Assembly (NCBI GenBank): GCA_943912755.1
Contig: CALTWF010000001.1
Location: forward strand, 62,001 to 126,000
Reading direction: 5' to 3'
Length of the DNA stretch: 64,000 nucleotides
Source of the DNA: an uncultured Pseudomonas sp.
Lineage (GTDB): Bacteria; Pseudomonadota; Gammaproteobacteria; Pseudomonadales; Pseudomonadaceae
Every line of letters starts with the position of its first letter. Positions within the stretch are counted from its first letter, which is position 1. The position numbers and the translations under genes are program-made. Positions 53,001 through 60,305 of this stretch are shown in pieces. The notes under the pieces were generated by a model, which worked only from the letters and a program-made list of their open reading frames with translations, searched no databases and had not been told where the DNA came from.

Positions 53001-53790
53001 TGATGATCAGCGCGGCGTCGGTTTCCTCCAGCCACGCTTCGACCTGGGCCAGGCAGCCGGCCTCCTTGAGGCTGGCCACGGCGATCGGCAGCGGATTGAG
53101 TCCGGCCTGGTCGAGACGCTGGCAGAACACGTCGATGAAACCGGTATTGGCCGCCTGCAGATGCGAGCGGTAGAACAGGATCGCCACCACCGGCCGAGCG
53201 GCTTGCCAATCGGCACGCCAGTCACACAGCCCGGCCTCGGCCAGGCGCGGGTGATAGAGGCTGGTTCGCGGCAGCTGCCGGGGCTCTTCCCAGGGGTAAT
53301 CGCGCCCCAGCCAGAGACTGGCGAGGCAGTTGAACAGATTCAGGGCATTGGCCTTGCCGCCCTGGCGCAGGAAGTGCCAGAGGCGTTCGGCCTGTTCGCC
53401 AGTCACGCTGCCCAGGCGGCTCAGTTCCGGGTCCGGGCGGTCATCGCCCGGGACCAGGATCAGTTGCACGCCACGGGCGGCCAGTTCCACCAGTTGCTCG
53501 ACGCCGTAGCGCCAGTAACCGATGCCGCCATGCAGCGATACCAGGATCACCTTGGCGTGGCGCAGCACCTCGTCGACATACAGGTCGACCGAGGCATGGT
53601 TCTGCACCTGCATGGGGTTGGCCAGGCGCAGGCTGGGGTAATCCTCCGGCAACTCGCGGGCGGTTTCCGCGAGCAGCGCCAGGTGCGAGTCACCGCTGCA
53701 GAGAATCACCAGGTCGGCGGGGGTCTGGCCGAGGTCGGCAATACTGTCGTCCGGCACGAAGCCGCCGGGCTGGGTCCGCAGCAGGTGCAT
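50029..53790 (-). CDS. cobN: Cobaltochelatase large subunit
   Basis: 1253-aa CobN/BchH-family protein that inserts cobalt into hydrogenobyrinic acid a,c-diamide in the aerobic cobalamin pathway. Recognisable blocks are the N-terminal 'ADLVILCSGDSHLALLAE', 'MQVQNHASVDLYVDEVL' and 'SLHGGIGYWRYGVEQL', and the conserved central 'HVGKHGNLEWLPGKGVGLS'. The last third has 'WTDWKR..'-free but typical 'SHREDLAEVYLNHGGYAYG'. It forms one operon with cobW (3 nt upstream) and the chlI/D gene (1 nt downstream), all behind a B12 riboswitch. Confidence 0.95.
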   Translation of the reverse strand: MHLLRTQPGGFVPDDSIADLGQTPADLVILCSGDSHLALLAETARELPEDYPSLRLANPMQVQNHASVDLYVDEVLRHAKVILVSLHGGIGYWRYGVEQLVELAARGVQLILVPGDDRPDPELSRLGSVTGEQAERLWHFLRQGGKANALNLFNCLASLWLGRDYPWEEPRQLPRTSLYHPRLAEAGLCDWRADWQAARPVVAILFYRSHLQAANTGFIDVFCQRLDQAGLNPLPIAVASLKEAGCLAQVEAWLEETDAALIINTTGFAQSSPEQPHLRPFRRDIPVLQAICAQDNQPGWQASEQGLGARDLAMHIALPELDGRIITRPVSFKDLAWRSERSQSDVVCYRPHPERMDFVAELARRWCELARLPNGQKRVALVLANYPTRDGRIGNGVGLDTPAAALNILRALKDRDYPVGELPHSGTQLIHDLLGGVSNDLDSLDQRPCMQSMALDDYLAAFARLPEANQQAVRERWGEPQQDPMFRGGRMMVAGLRLGLTFVGIQPARGYQLDQSAVYHDPDLVPPHGYLAFYFWLRHGFAADALIHVGKHGNLEWLPGKGVGLSAQCWPDALIGPLPNIYPFIVNDPGEGAQAKRRTQAVIIDHLMPPLTRAETYGPLRNLERLADEYYEAQLLDPRRAVELQKEILQLVRDNHIDRELQLDGALDDAAVWLPRLDTYLCDLKESQIRDGLHVFGESPAGRLRIDTLAALLRVARGDGRGANASLPRALARALGLGFDPLDCDLGEAWQGSRPALLAGLDCGPWRTAGDTRERLEILSAQLIEQTLAGALAVPDGATWDEVRSVLDALRERVAPQLDSCGAAEMHGVLAALDGRFVPAGPSGAPSRGRLDVLPTGRNFYTVDVRNLPTATAWRLGFTSASLILERHLQDHGDHLRQLGLSVWGTATMRTGGDDIAQAMALMGVRPVWAAGSHRVDDFEILPLSLLDRPRVDVTLRVSGFFRDAFGNLIKLFDAAVQAVAALDEPEDMNPLAARVRSERAELLASGVDAEQARRQAGWRVFGSKPGAYGAGVQNAIDGRLWHSREDLAEVYLNHGGYAYGAADEGTEARGHFARRLGQVQAVLQNQDNHEHDLLDSNDYYQFQGGMLAAVESLGGQPVASYHGDHSQPERPRIRTLKEELNRVIRARALNPKWIDGVKRHGYKGAFELAATVDNLFAFDATTHLIDDHHYQSLADAYVLDAATREFIRQHNPEALRDITERLLEAQQRGLWQEPGDYREALEEQLLDGEEEA

Positions 53791-53793
53791 CGG

Positions 53794-54864
53794 TCAGGCG
53801 CCCAGGGCGGCGCGCAGGCGGGCTTCGAGGGCGGCGGCATCGAGCTCCTGGCCGATCAGCACCAGGCGGGTGATGCGCGCCTCGTCACTGCGCCAGGCGC
53901 GGTCGAAGTGCTTGTCGAAACGCGTGCCCACGCCTTGGATCAGCAGGCGCATCGGCTTGCCGGGGATCGCCGCGAAGCCTTTGACCCGCAGGATGCCGGT
54001 GTCCACCACCAACCGGGTCAGGGCGTCCAGCAGCAGCGCCTCGTCGGCTTCGGGCAGGTCGAGGGAGATGGAGTCGAAGGCGTCGTGGTCGTGATCGTCG
54101 TGGTCATCGTCACCGTCATGGTGGGAGTCGTGGTGGGTGCGACGGCCATCGATATGGGCTTCCGACTCGGCGCCGATGCCCAGCAGCACTTCCAGCGGCA
54201 GCACGCCCTTGCTGGCCTCGATCACCTTGACCGCCGGCGGCAGTTCTTCCTGCACTTCGGCGCGCACGGCGGCGAGGGCCTCGGGGGCGATCAGGTCGGC
54301 CTTGTTGAGGATCACCAGGTCGGCGCTGGCCAACTGGTCGGCGAACAGTTCGTGCAGCGGCGATTCGTGGTCGAGGTTCGGGTCCAGCTTGCGCTGGGCG
54401 TCGACCTGCTCGGGGAAGGCGGCGAAGGTGCCGGCGGCCACGGCCGGGCTGTCGACCACGGTGATCACAGCATCGACGGTGCAGGCGTTGCGGATTTCCG
54501 GCCACTGGAAGGCCTGGACCAGGGGCTTGGGCAGGGCCAGGCCGCTGGTTTCGATAAGGATCTGGTCGAGGTCGCCACGGCGCGCCACCAGCTCGCGCAT
54601 CACCGGGAAGAACTCTTCCTGGACGGTGCAGCACAGGCAGCCGTTGGCCAGCTCGTAGACGCGGCCGTTGGCCTCTTCCTCGGTGCAGCCGATGCTGCAC
54701 TGCTTGAGGATCTCGCCATCGATGCCCAGCTCGCCGAACTCGTTGACGATCACCGCGATACGGCGGCCATTGGCGTTGTCCAGCATATGCCGCAGCAGGG
54801 TGGTCTTACCCGAGCCGAGGAAGCCGGTAACGATGGTAACGGGGAGTTTGGCCAGTGTTTTCAT
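53794..54864 (-). CDS. cobW: CobW-type GTPase (metal chaperone)
   Basis: 356-aa G3E GTPase: Walker A 'TGFLGSGKTTLL', metal-binding CxCC in 'NGCLCCTV', 'VIVNEFGELGIDGE', and guanine motif 'LNKADL'. A His/Asp-rich loop ('THHDSHHDGDDDHDDHDHD') lies between the GTPase and C-terminal domains, as expected for a Co/Zn chaperone. CobW is thought to deliver cobalt to CobN. ATG 54864 is chosen over a longer frame reaching 55017, since that would run into the riboswitch. Confidence 0.95.
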   Translation of the reverse strand: MKTLAKLPVTIVTGFLGSGKTTLLRHMLDNANGRRIAVIVNEFGELGIDGEILKQCSIGCTEEEANGRVYELANGCLCCTVQEEFFPVMRELVARRGDLDQILIETSGLALPKPLVQAFQWPEIRNACTVDAVITVVDSPAVAAGTFAAFPEQVDAQRKLDPNLDHESPLHELFADQLASADLVILNKADLIAPEALAAVRAEVQEELPPAVKVIEASKGVLPLEVLLGIGAESEAHIDGRRTHHDSHHDGDDDHDDHDHDAFDSISLDLPEADEALLLDALTRLVVDTGILRVKGFAAIPGKPMRLLIQGVGTRFDKHFDRAWRSDEARITRLVLIGQELDAAALEARLRAALGA

Positions 54865-54975
54865 GTCGGATGCCCTTGGCAGGATGGCGGGCATACGGGG
54901 ACGGGAGCCAGGAACCTTGCGGCCTGGGCGCGTTCGCCACCGGGTCACCCCGCCCGGTTGATGTGCAATCTGGTC

Positions 54976-55165
54976 GAGGCAGGTCTCCTGGCTCACGCTG
55001 CGTCCCGGGGACGCCATCGACGCCTTCCCGCCTTGTTTGATGGCAGTGGCAATGGTCGATGGGCTCAGCGCCTACAGTTGCGGGGGCAGCCGCGGCTTGG
55101 CACCGCGTTCCCGTCTTAGCTCCGGCAGTGATTGGTCACAGCGCCGGAGAACCTCGAAGCGGCAA
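54976..55165 (-). promoter_or_regulatory. Cobalamin riboswitch controlling cobW-cobN-chlI/D
   Basis: On the minus strand the conserved elements occur in order: 'GACGGGAACGCGGTG', 'GGCTGCCCCCGCAACTGTA', 'GCCACTGCC', 'GGGAAGGCG', and the B12 box AGCCAGGAGACCTGCC (54993-54978). AdoCbl binding in this class represses expression. About 110 nt separate the B12 box from the cobW ATG; no clear hairpin-T terminator was found, so control may be translational. Confidence 0.9.
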
Positions 55166-55238
55166 GGCTACGCAGTGCCCGGAGGCCGGTCAACCGCTGT
55201 ATTGACGGATGTCAATGCGCGTGATTTCCTAGCGCGAT

Positions 55239-55432
55239 TCGTTGGGTGCCTTTTTTGTTGCAAAAGGTGAAACGGGAAACCGGTGCGCCGCGACCTTGTC
55301 AGGTCCGGCCAGTCCGGTGCTGCCCCCGCAACGGTAAGCGAGGAAAGCGCCTGATCCACTGTGCCGGCAGTCCGGCATGGGAAGGAGGCGCCACGGCGAA
55401 CAGCCCCTCGCAAGCCCGGAGACCGGCCCGAC
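55239..55432 (+). promoter_or_regulatory. Cobalamin riboswitch controlling cbtB-cbtA-cobE-cobM
   Basis: Plus-strand elements: GGTGCC (55246 region), 'AAACGGGAAACCGGTG', 'GCTGCCCCCGCAACGGTAA', 'CCACTG', 'CATGGGAAGG', and the B12 box AGCCCGGAGACCGGCC (55413-55428). This matches the cobalamin consensus very well. It stands tail-to-tail with the minus-strand copy, sharing the 55165-55240 promoter gap. Confidence 0.93.
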
Positions 55433-55546
55433 GCTGAATTGACCAAACCCGCGGTGGGCGGGCGACGTTGCACCCTTCGGGCCACCTGCGCCCCGGGGTT
55501 CTTCGCGCTTGCCCGTTGCCTTGCCAACACCCAGAAGGAAGCGCCC

Positions 55547-55735
55547 ATGTCCGCCACCAGCACCGCCAGCCACGCCAGCAGCAGCTCCAGCACCCTCAGC
55601 CAGCGCATCGTCGCCGCCGCCAGCGCCTCGATCCTCGGCCTGTGCCTGGTGTACTTCGCCGGCTTCTCGCATATCGAAGCGGTGCACAACGCCGCCCACG
55701 ACACCCGCCACAGCGCCGCCTTCCCCTGCCACTGA
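55547..55735 (+). CDS. cbtB: CbtB cobalt transporter subunit
   Basis: 62-aa protein with one membrane helix ('RIVAAASASILGLCLVYFAG') and a C-terminal His-rich tail ('HIEAVHNAAHDTRHSAAFPCH' region, four spaced His plus the terminal His) that fits cobalt binding by CbtB. It partners CbtA in B12-riboswitch-controlled cobalt uptake. ATG 55547 follows AGAAGGAAGC. Too small for many gene finders. Confidence 0.9.
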   Translation: MSATSTASHASSSSSTLSQRIVAAASASILGLCLVYFAGFSHIEAVHNAAHDTRHSAAFPCH

Positions 55736-55746
55736 GGCCTGCCCGC

Positions 55747-56445
55747 ATGTTCACTCGCATCGCCCGCACCGCGGGCTTTACCGGCTTGCTGGCCGCCCTG
55801 CTGTTGACCCTGCTGCAGAGCTTCTGGGTGGCGCCGCTGATTCTCCAGGCGGAAACCTACGAGAACTCGGCGCCGGCCGCCGCCCATGAGCACGAGCACG
55901 CCGACGCCGCTGCCGCCGGCGACGGTCATCACCATGACGCCGAAGCCTGGTCGCCGGAAGACGGCTGGCAGCGCGTGCTGTCCACCACCGGTGGCAACCT
56001 GGTCGTCGCCGTGGGCTTCGCCCTGCTGCTGGCCGCCATGTACACCCTGCGCAATCCCGGCAGCGTCGGCGTTGGCGCACTCTGGGGCCTGGGCGGTTTC
56101 GCCGTGTTCTGCCTGGCGCCAAACCTCGGCCTGCCGCCGGAGCTGCCGGGCACCGCCGCCGCCGACCTGGCCCAGCGCCAGTTCTGGTGGGTGGGCACTG
56201 CCGCCGCCACCGCCGTCGGCCTGGCGCTGATGGTGTTCGCCGGCAACTGGGTGCTCAAGGCCGCCGGCCTGGTGCTGCTGGTGATCCCCCATGTGATCGG
56301 CGCGCCGCAACCGGAAGTCCATGAAAGCCTGGCGCCGGAAGCCCTGGAATCGCAGTTCATCGTCGCCTCGTTGCTGACCAATGCCGGCTTCTGGCTGGCC
56401 CTGGGCCTGATCAGCGCCTGGCTGTACCGGCGGCAGGCCGCCTGA
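55747..56445 (+). CDS. cbtA: CbtA cobalt transporter subunit
   Basis: 232-aa membrane protein with about five hydrophobic segments. Between the first two is a His-rich loop 'HEHEHADAAAAGDGHHHDAEAW' suited to metal binding. It is the CbtA permease of predicted cobalt transporters. It starts 11 nt after cbtB and overlaps cobE by one base (TGATG). Confidence 0.9.
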   Translation: MFTRIARTAGFTGLLAALLLTLLQSFWVAPLILQAETYENSAPAAAHEHEHADAAAAGDGHHHDAEAWSPEDGWQRVLSTTGGNLVVAVGFALLLAAMYTLRNPGSVGVGALWGLGGFAVFCLAPNLGLPPELPGTAAADLAQRQFWWVGTAAATAVGLALMVFAGNWVLKAAGLVLLVIPHVIGAPQPEVHESLAPEALESQFIVASLLTNAGFWLALGLISAWLYRRQAA

Positions 56446-56870
56446 TGGCCGTCCCGCCCGGCGTTGCAGCGCTGTATGCCGGGCTGGGTTGTCGTCGCGG
56501 CGCCGCGGCCAGCGAACTGGCCGGGCTGCTGCGCGATGTGATGCAGTCGCGCAGCATGCCGTTCGCCGCCCTGGTCGGCCTGGCCAGCATCGATCTCAAG
56601 CGCCAGGAGCCGGGCCTGCTGCAACTGGCCAGCGACCTGGCACTGCCGCTGCACTTCTTCAGCGCCGTCGAACTGGCCTCGTTCGCACCGCGCCTCAGCC
56701 ACCGCTCCGCCATCACCTTCCGCCATAGCGGCTGTTATGGCGTGGCCGAAAGCAGCGCCCTGGCCCTCGCCGAACAACTCGGCGGCGGTGTGGCGCAACT
56801 GCGGGTCGAGCGCATCGTGCGCGACGACATGACCCTGGCATTGGCCTGGATCCCCGTTTCTGGCGGATAA
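56445..56870 (+). CDS. cobE: CobE cobalamin biosynthesis protein
   Basis: 141-aa protein equivalent to the C-terminal domain of CbiG: 'YAGLGCRRGAAASEL' near the start, 'GLASIDLKRQEPGLLQLA', 'ELASFAPRLSHRS' and the end 'RIVRDDMTLALAWIP'. CobE is required in the aerobic B12 pathway; its exact role is still debated. The ATG overlaps the cbtA stop. Confidence 0.9.
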   Translation: MAVPPGVAALYAGLGCRRGAAASELAGLLRDVMQSRSMPFAALVGLASIDLKRQEPGLLQLASDLALPLHFFSAVELASFAPRLSHRSAITFRHSGCYGVAESSALALAEQLGGGVAQLRVERIVRDDMTLALAWIPVSGG

Positions 56871-56899
56871 TCCGCCGCCCTGCCCTCCAGAGACTTGCC

Positions 56900-57646
56900 A
56901 TGACCGTCTATTTCATCGGCGCCGGCCCCGGCGATCCGGAGCTGATCACCGTCAAGGGCCAGCGCCTGATCCGCCAATGCCCGGTGATCATCTACGCCGG
57001 CTCCCTGGTACCCGCCGCGGTACTCGAAGGCCACAACGCCGAAACCCTGGTCAACAGCGCCGAACTGCACCTGGAGCAGATCATCGCGGTCATCCGCACG
57101 GCCCACGACAAGGGCCAGGACGTGGCCCGGGTGCACAGCGGCGACCCCAGCCTGTACGGCGCCATCGGCGAGCAGATCCGCCATCTGCGCGAGCTGGGCA
57201 TTCCCTACCAGATCATCCCCGGGGTCACCGCCACCGCCGCCAGCGCCGCCCTGCTCGGCTGCGAGCTGACCCTGCCGGATATCGCCCAGAGCGTGATCCT
57301 CACCCGCTTCGCCGACTCGTCGCCGATGCCGGCGGGCGAGTCCCTGGCCAGCCTGGCCAGCCACCAGGCGACCATGGCGATTCACCTGGGGGTGCGCCAT
57401 CTGCCACGAATCGTCGAGGAACTGCGCCCGCATTACGGCGGCGACTGCCCGATCGCCGTGGTCCATCGCGCCACCTGGCCGGACCAGGACTGGGTCCTCG
57501 GCACCCTGGACGATATCGTCGCGCTGAGCGCCGCCAAGGGCTTCCGCCGTACCGCCTTGATCCTGGTGGGCCGGGTACTGGCCAGCGACAGCTTCAGCGA
57601 ATCGGCGCTGTACCGCGCCGGGCATGCCCATCTGTACCGGCCCTGA
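56900..57646 (+). CDS. cobM: Precorrin-4 C11-methyltransferase
   Basis: 248-aa SAM-dependent tetrapyrrole methylase. 'VYFIGAGPGDPELITVKG' is the N-terminal signature, 'YAGSLVPAAVL' is specific to CobM/CbiF, 'VHSGDPSLYGAIGEQ' and 'IPGVTATAASAALLG' form the active cleft, and 'PIAVVHRATWPDQ' the SAM site. It methylates precorrin-4 at C-11. It starts 29 nt after cobE, the last gene of the riboswitch-controlled operon. Confidence 0.95.
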   Translation: MTVYFIGAGPGDPELITVKGQRLIRQCPVIIYAGSLVPAAVLEGHNAETLVNSAELHLEQIIAVIRTAHDKGQDVARVHSGDPSLYGAIGEQIRHLRELGIPYQIIPGVTATAASAALLGCELTLPDIAQSVILTRFADSSPMPAGESLASLASHQATMAIHLGVRHLPRIVEELRPHYGGDCPIAVVHRATWPDQDWVLGTLDDIVALSAAKGFRRTALILVGRVLASDSFSESALYRAGHAHLYRP

Positions 57647-57714
57647 GGCATCTTGCGTTGCCGTCAGCGTGCCTGCACAGTAGCGGCACCACCACCCCTG
57701 AAAGGATTTCCCCG

Positions 57715-57960
57715 ATGCTGGAACTTCGTCCTTGCTGCGAATGCTGTGCCACGCCCCTGCCGGGCGACAGCCGTGACGCGATGATCTGCTCGTTCGAATG
57801 CACCTATTGCCGCGATTGCGCGCAGGACACGCTCAAGGGCAAGTGCCCGAACTGTGGCGGCGAGCTGCAGCCAAGGCCGGCGCGGGTGGGAGAGAAACTG
57901 GCGAAGAACCCGGCGACCACCCAGCGCACGGTGAAGGCCGAGGGGTGTGCGGCACACTGA
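57715..57960 (+). CDS. DUF1272 zinc-ribbon-like protein
   Basis: 81-aa protein matching DUF1272: 'MLELRPCCECCATPLP', then 'DAMICSFECTYCRDCA' and 'CPNCGGELQPRP'. Ten Cys residues are arranged as likely zinc ligands (CxxC pairs). Function unknown. ATG follows AAAGGATTTCCCCG. It ends at a long perfect hairpin. Confidence 0.88.
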   Translation: MLELRPCCECCATPLPGDSRDAMICSFECTYCRDCAQDTLKGKCPNCGGELQPRPARVGEKLAKNPATTQRTVKAEGCAAH

Positions 57961-57970
57961 GTCCAGAGGA

Positions 57971-58001
57971 GCCTCATCGCCGGCCAGGCCGGCGATGAGG
58001 C
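57971..58001. terminator. Long perfect hairpin between converging genes
   Basis: GCCTCATCGCCGGCC (57971-57985) and GGCCGGCGATGAGGC (57987-58001) form a 15-bp stem with one loop base. It lies between the DUF1272 stop and the minus-strand gene stop at 58007, and could end both transcripts, though no T-run flanks it. It may also be a REP-type element. Confidence 0.6.
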
Positions 58002-58006
58002 ACACC

Positions 58007-58303
58007 TCAATGGGCCTGCATCTTGCCCTTGATGAACCCCACCAGCCAGGTCAGCACCGCACCGCCGGCGCCACCGCCGACCACGCTGCTGATGATCGCC
58101 GAAAGATCCAGCGACCCCGCCGCACCGGCCTCGGCCAGGGACTGATCGCCGGTCAGCTGGGCAAGCACCTGCCCGATCACCACGCCACCGACCCCACCGA
58201 GAATGGAGTTGAGCAACGGGCCCATGCCCTCCTTGCTCATCCCCGCCGCGTTGCCGCCTATCACACCGCTGATGACCTGCACGAGCACATTGATGATATC
58301 CAT
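58007..58303 (-). CDS. Small Gly-rich membrane protein
   Basis: 98-aa protein with two glycine-rich hydrophobic segments ('ILGGVGGVVIGQVLAQL', 'IISSVVGGGAGGAVLTWLVGF') and a basic end 'KGKMQAH'. This resembles small glycine-zipper membrane proteins. ATG 58303 follows AGAGAGGCTATTGCG. Function unknown. Confidence 0.65.
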   Translation of the reverse strand: MDIINVLVQVISGVIGGNAAGMSKEGMGPLLNSILGGVGGVVIGQVLAQLTGDQSLAEAGAAGSLDLSAIISSVVGGGAGGAVLTWLVGFIKGKMQAH

Positions 58304-58488
58304 CGCAATAGCCTCTCTTTAGCGCCTGGTAAGGACGCCTCGCGTGCGGGCTACTGCGGATACGGCACTACCAACGGGCATTGAGGCGTCGAGGTCCGAC
58401 CGACGACGGCAAGCTGTGGCGGATAACCGACAGTATATGTAGGACTTTTTACTTGCGCGAATAACGTGCCAGCGCCACGCGCCGTACG

Positions 58489-58911
58489 TCAGGGCTTGAC
58501 GTTCTTCAGCTCGTTGAGCAACCCCAGCAACGCCTGCAGTTTTTCATCGCCGAACTGTTCGAGGATGCGCTGGTAGTTGCGCTCCATGTCCTCGCTCATG
58601 TCGATGAAACACTGCTGGCCCTGCTCGGTAAGGCCGACGAAGACCCGGCGCTGGTCACTGCTGGACTTCTTGCGGCGGACCAGGCCGTCGCGCTCCAGGC
58701 GGCTGAGCACGCCGGTCATGCTGGGCTTGAGGATGCACGCCAACTCCGCCAGCTGATGGCTTTCCAGCTCGCCCTGCTGGCGCAGGATGCGGATCACCCG
58801 CCACTGCTGCTCGGTCAGGCCATGTTCGTTGAGGGAAGGACGGAAGAAGGCCATGGCGGCCTCCCGCGCTTGCAGCAGGGTGAGGGTCAGCGAGGGTCTT
58901 GGTTTCGGCAT
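58489..58911 (-). CDS. MarR-family regulator, HpaR-like
   Basis: 140-aa MarR regulator. 'LTLLQAREAAMAFFRPSLNEHGLTEQQWRVIRILRQQGELES' is the hallmark N-terminus of HpaR (homoprotocatechuate operon repressor), shown here by its parts 'AREAAMAFFRP' and 'LTEQQWRVIR'. The wing follows in 'SMTGVLSRLERDGLVRRKKSSSDQRR'. No hpa catabolic genes are in the window. Start ATG 58911 gives 'MPKPRPSLTL'. Its target may be itself or the divergent amidotransferase gene. Confidence 0.87.
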   Translation of the reverse strand: MPKPRPSLTLTLLQAREAAMAFFRPSLNEHGLTEQQWRVIRILRQQGELESHQLAELACILKPSMTGVLSRLERDGLVRRKKSSSDQRRVFVGLTEQGQQCFIDMSEDMERNYQRILEQFGDEKLQALLGLLNELKNVKP

Positions 58912-59287
58912 GGTCAGACTGATATCAACGGTGATTGCGCAGCTTAAGAGCCGGGCTTTCGGGCCGCAAGGGTCACTGTAGGACGCCGCGCCAGGCAGCG
59001 ATGAATTCGTTAAATATAATGAACTGATATGTAAGTTATACGGCACATTTATGCGGCTTAAATCAGTCGGTTAAACGATAAATCCTAGATTCAACGTTAA
59101 AAAATACGCACACAACAACGTTAATCCGCTTGATATATTTAACGGCTCTGGCAAGCTATGCGGCAGGTTTCGACCGGGAAAAGACCTTCGCGTGCATCCC
59201 GGCAGTGCTCGAAACCCCGGGCAGCGCCAGGTCCAGACCGGCGCGCCTGCACAACAATGACAGGCTGCGCCTGTCCCAAGGTGACAT
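58912..59287. other. AT-rich divergent intergenic region
   Basis: 376-nt gap between the HpaR-like gene and the amidotransferase gene. Around 59000-59130 it is unusually AT-rich for this genome. It holds two copies of CAACGTTAA (59092-59100 and 59116-59124), each with an AACGTT palindrome, plus several TTAAA stretches. It is a likely regulatory region; no ORF is convincing. Confidence 0.55.
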
Positions 59288-60100
59288 ATGCCCAACAGCA
59301 ACATTGGCAATAAGAATCAGAAATCCCGCAAACCCGTGGTCCTGATGACCATGGGCACTCAAGAGCGCAAGGGTCACGACTATCAGGTGATGACCCACAA
59401 GTACATCGTGCCGCTGGTGGAGCACGCCGGCTGCGTCCCGGTGCTGGTGCCGACCTGCTGCGGCGTCGAAGACCTCGAACAGTACCTGGACATGGCCGAC
59501 GGCGTTTACCTGACCGGTGCCGGCAGCAACATCGACCCGGCCCTCTACGGCCAGGAAAACCAGACCCCGGGCAAGGCCCAGGACCGTGACCGCGACCTCT
59601 TCGACCTGCCCCTGGTGCAACTGGCGATCGCCCGCGGCCTGCCGATCTTCGGCATCTGCCGCGGCATGCAGGAAATCAACGTGGCGCTGGGGGGCGATAT
59701 CTACCAGAAGGTCTATGCCGAGCCAGGCTTCAACGATCACCGGGAAAACCCGGACGATCCGGTCGACGTGCAATACGCCGCCTCCCACAGCGTGCGCCTG
59801 AAGCCGGGCAGCTGGCTGCAGAAGCTGCTGCAGAACGACGAGATCCGCGTCAACTCGCTGCACGGCCAGGGCCTGAAGACCCTGGGTGATGGCGTCGAGG
59901 CCCTGGCCCATGCCGAAGATGGCCTGGTCGAGGCGATCCATGCGCCGAGCCTGTCGCCGTTTCTGTTCGCCGTGCAATGGCACCCGGAATGGCAGGCTGC
60001 ACAGAACCCGGATTCGGTGCGCATGTTCGAGGCGTTTGGCGAGGCTTGCCGCGCTCAGGCAGGCAAGAAGCAGCAGAGCAAGACTCAAAGCATTGCCTGA
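59288..60100 (+). CDS. Class I glutamine amidotransferase, gamma-glutamyl-GABA hydrolase (PuuD/SpuA-like)
   Basis: 270-aa protein. Nucleophile Cys lies in 'FGICRGMQEINVALGG', and the His/Glu pair in 'FAVQWHPEWQ'; 'GAGSNIDPALYG' is typical of PuuD/SpuA. It hydrolyses gamma-glutamyl-GABA in polyamine (putrescine) use. Here it is a lone gene, not in a spu/puu operon, with its own terminator. ATG 59288 follows CCCAAGGTGACAT. Confidence 0.88.
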   Translation: MPNSNIGNKNQKSRKPVVLMTMGTQERKGHDYQVMTHKYIVPLVEHAGCVPVLVPTCCGVEDLEQYLDMADGVYLTGAGSNIDPALYGQENQTPGKAQDRDRDLFDLPLVQLAIARGLPIFGICRGMQEINVALGGDIYQKVYAEPGFNDHRENPDDPVDVQYAASHSVRLKPGSWLQKLLQNDEIRVNSLHGQGLKTLGDGVEALAHAEDGLVEAIHAPSLSPFLFAVQWHPEWQAAQNPDSVRMFEAFGEACRAQAGKKQQSKTQSIA

Positions 60101-60145
60101 GATATTTCTCTCAAGTACATGATTTAAAAGATATTTTTAATTCAG

Positions 60146-60184
60146 AAAAGGCCGTATCAGGGATGCCCTGATACGGCCTTTTTC
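60146..60184 (+). terminator. Rho-independent terminator after the amidotransferase gene
   Basis: AAAAGGCCGTATCAGGG (60146-60162), ATG loop, CCCTGATACGGCCTTTT (60166-60182) and further T residues. Very stable 17-bp stem; the flanking A/T runs make it functional in both directions. Beyond it, 60190-60300 is AT-rich without a gene. Confidence 0.9.
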
Positions 60185-60305
60185 GTATGCCCGGGTAACC
60201 ATATCGAACAAAACACATCAACAAATAAACGTAAGTCTTTGTTTTTATTGTTTTTTTACTTACCCATAAATAACTTTAACCAGTACCGATAAGTCTCTGT
60301 ATTTG

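Noticed and set aside
54865..55017. N-terminal extension of CobW to 55017
   Set aside because: It would translate the B12 box of the riboswitch; the P-loop begins shortly after ATG 54864, as in other CobW proteins.
49891..55119. 1742-aa open frame on the plus strand
   Set aside because: It is antisense to cobN and cobW, which have unmistakable motifs; its composition (Gln, Ala, Gly, Val, His rich) is the typical shadow of GC-rich genes.
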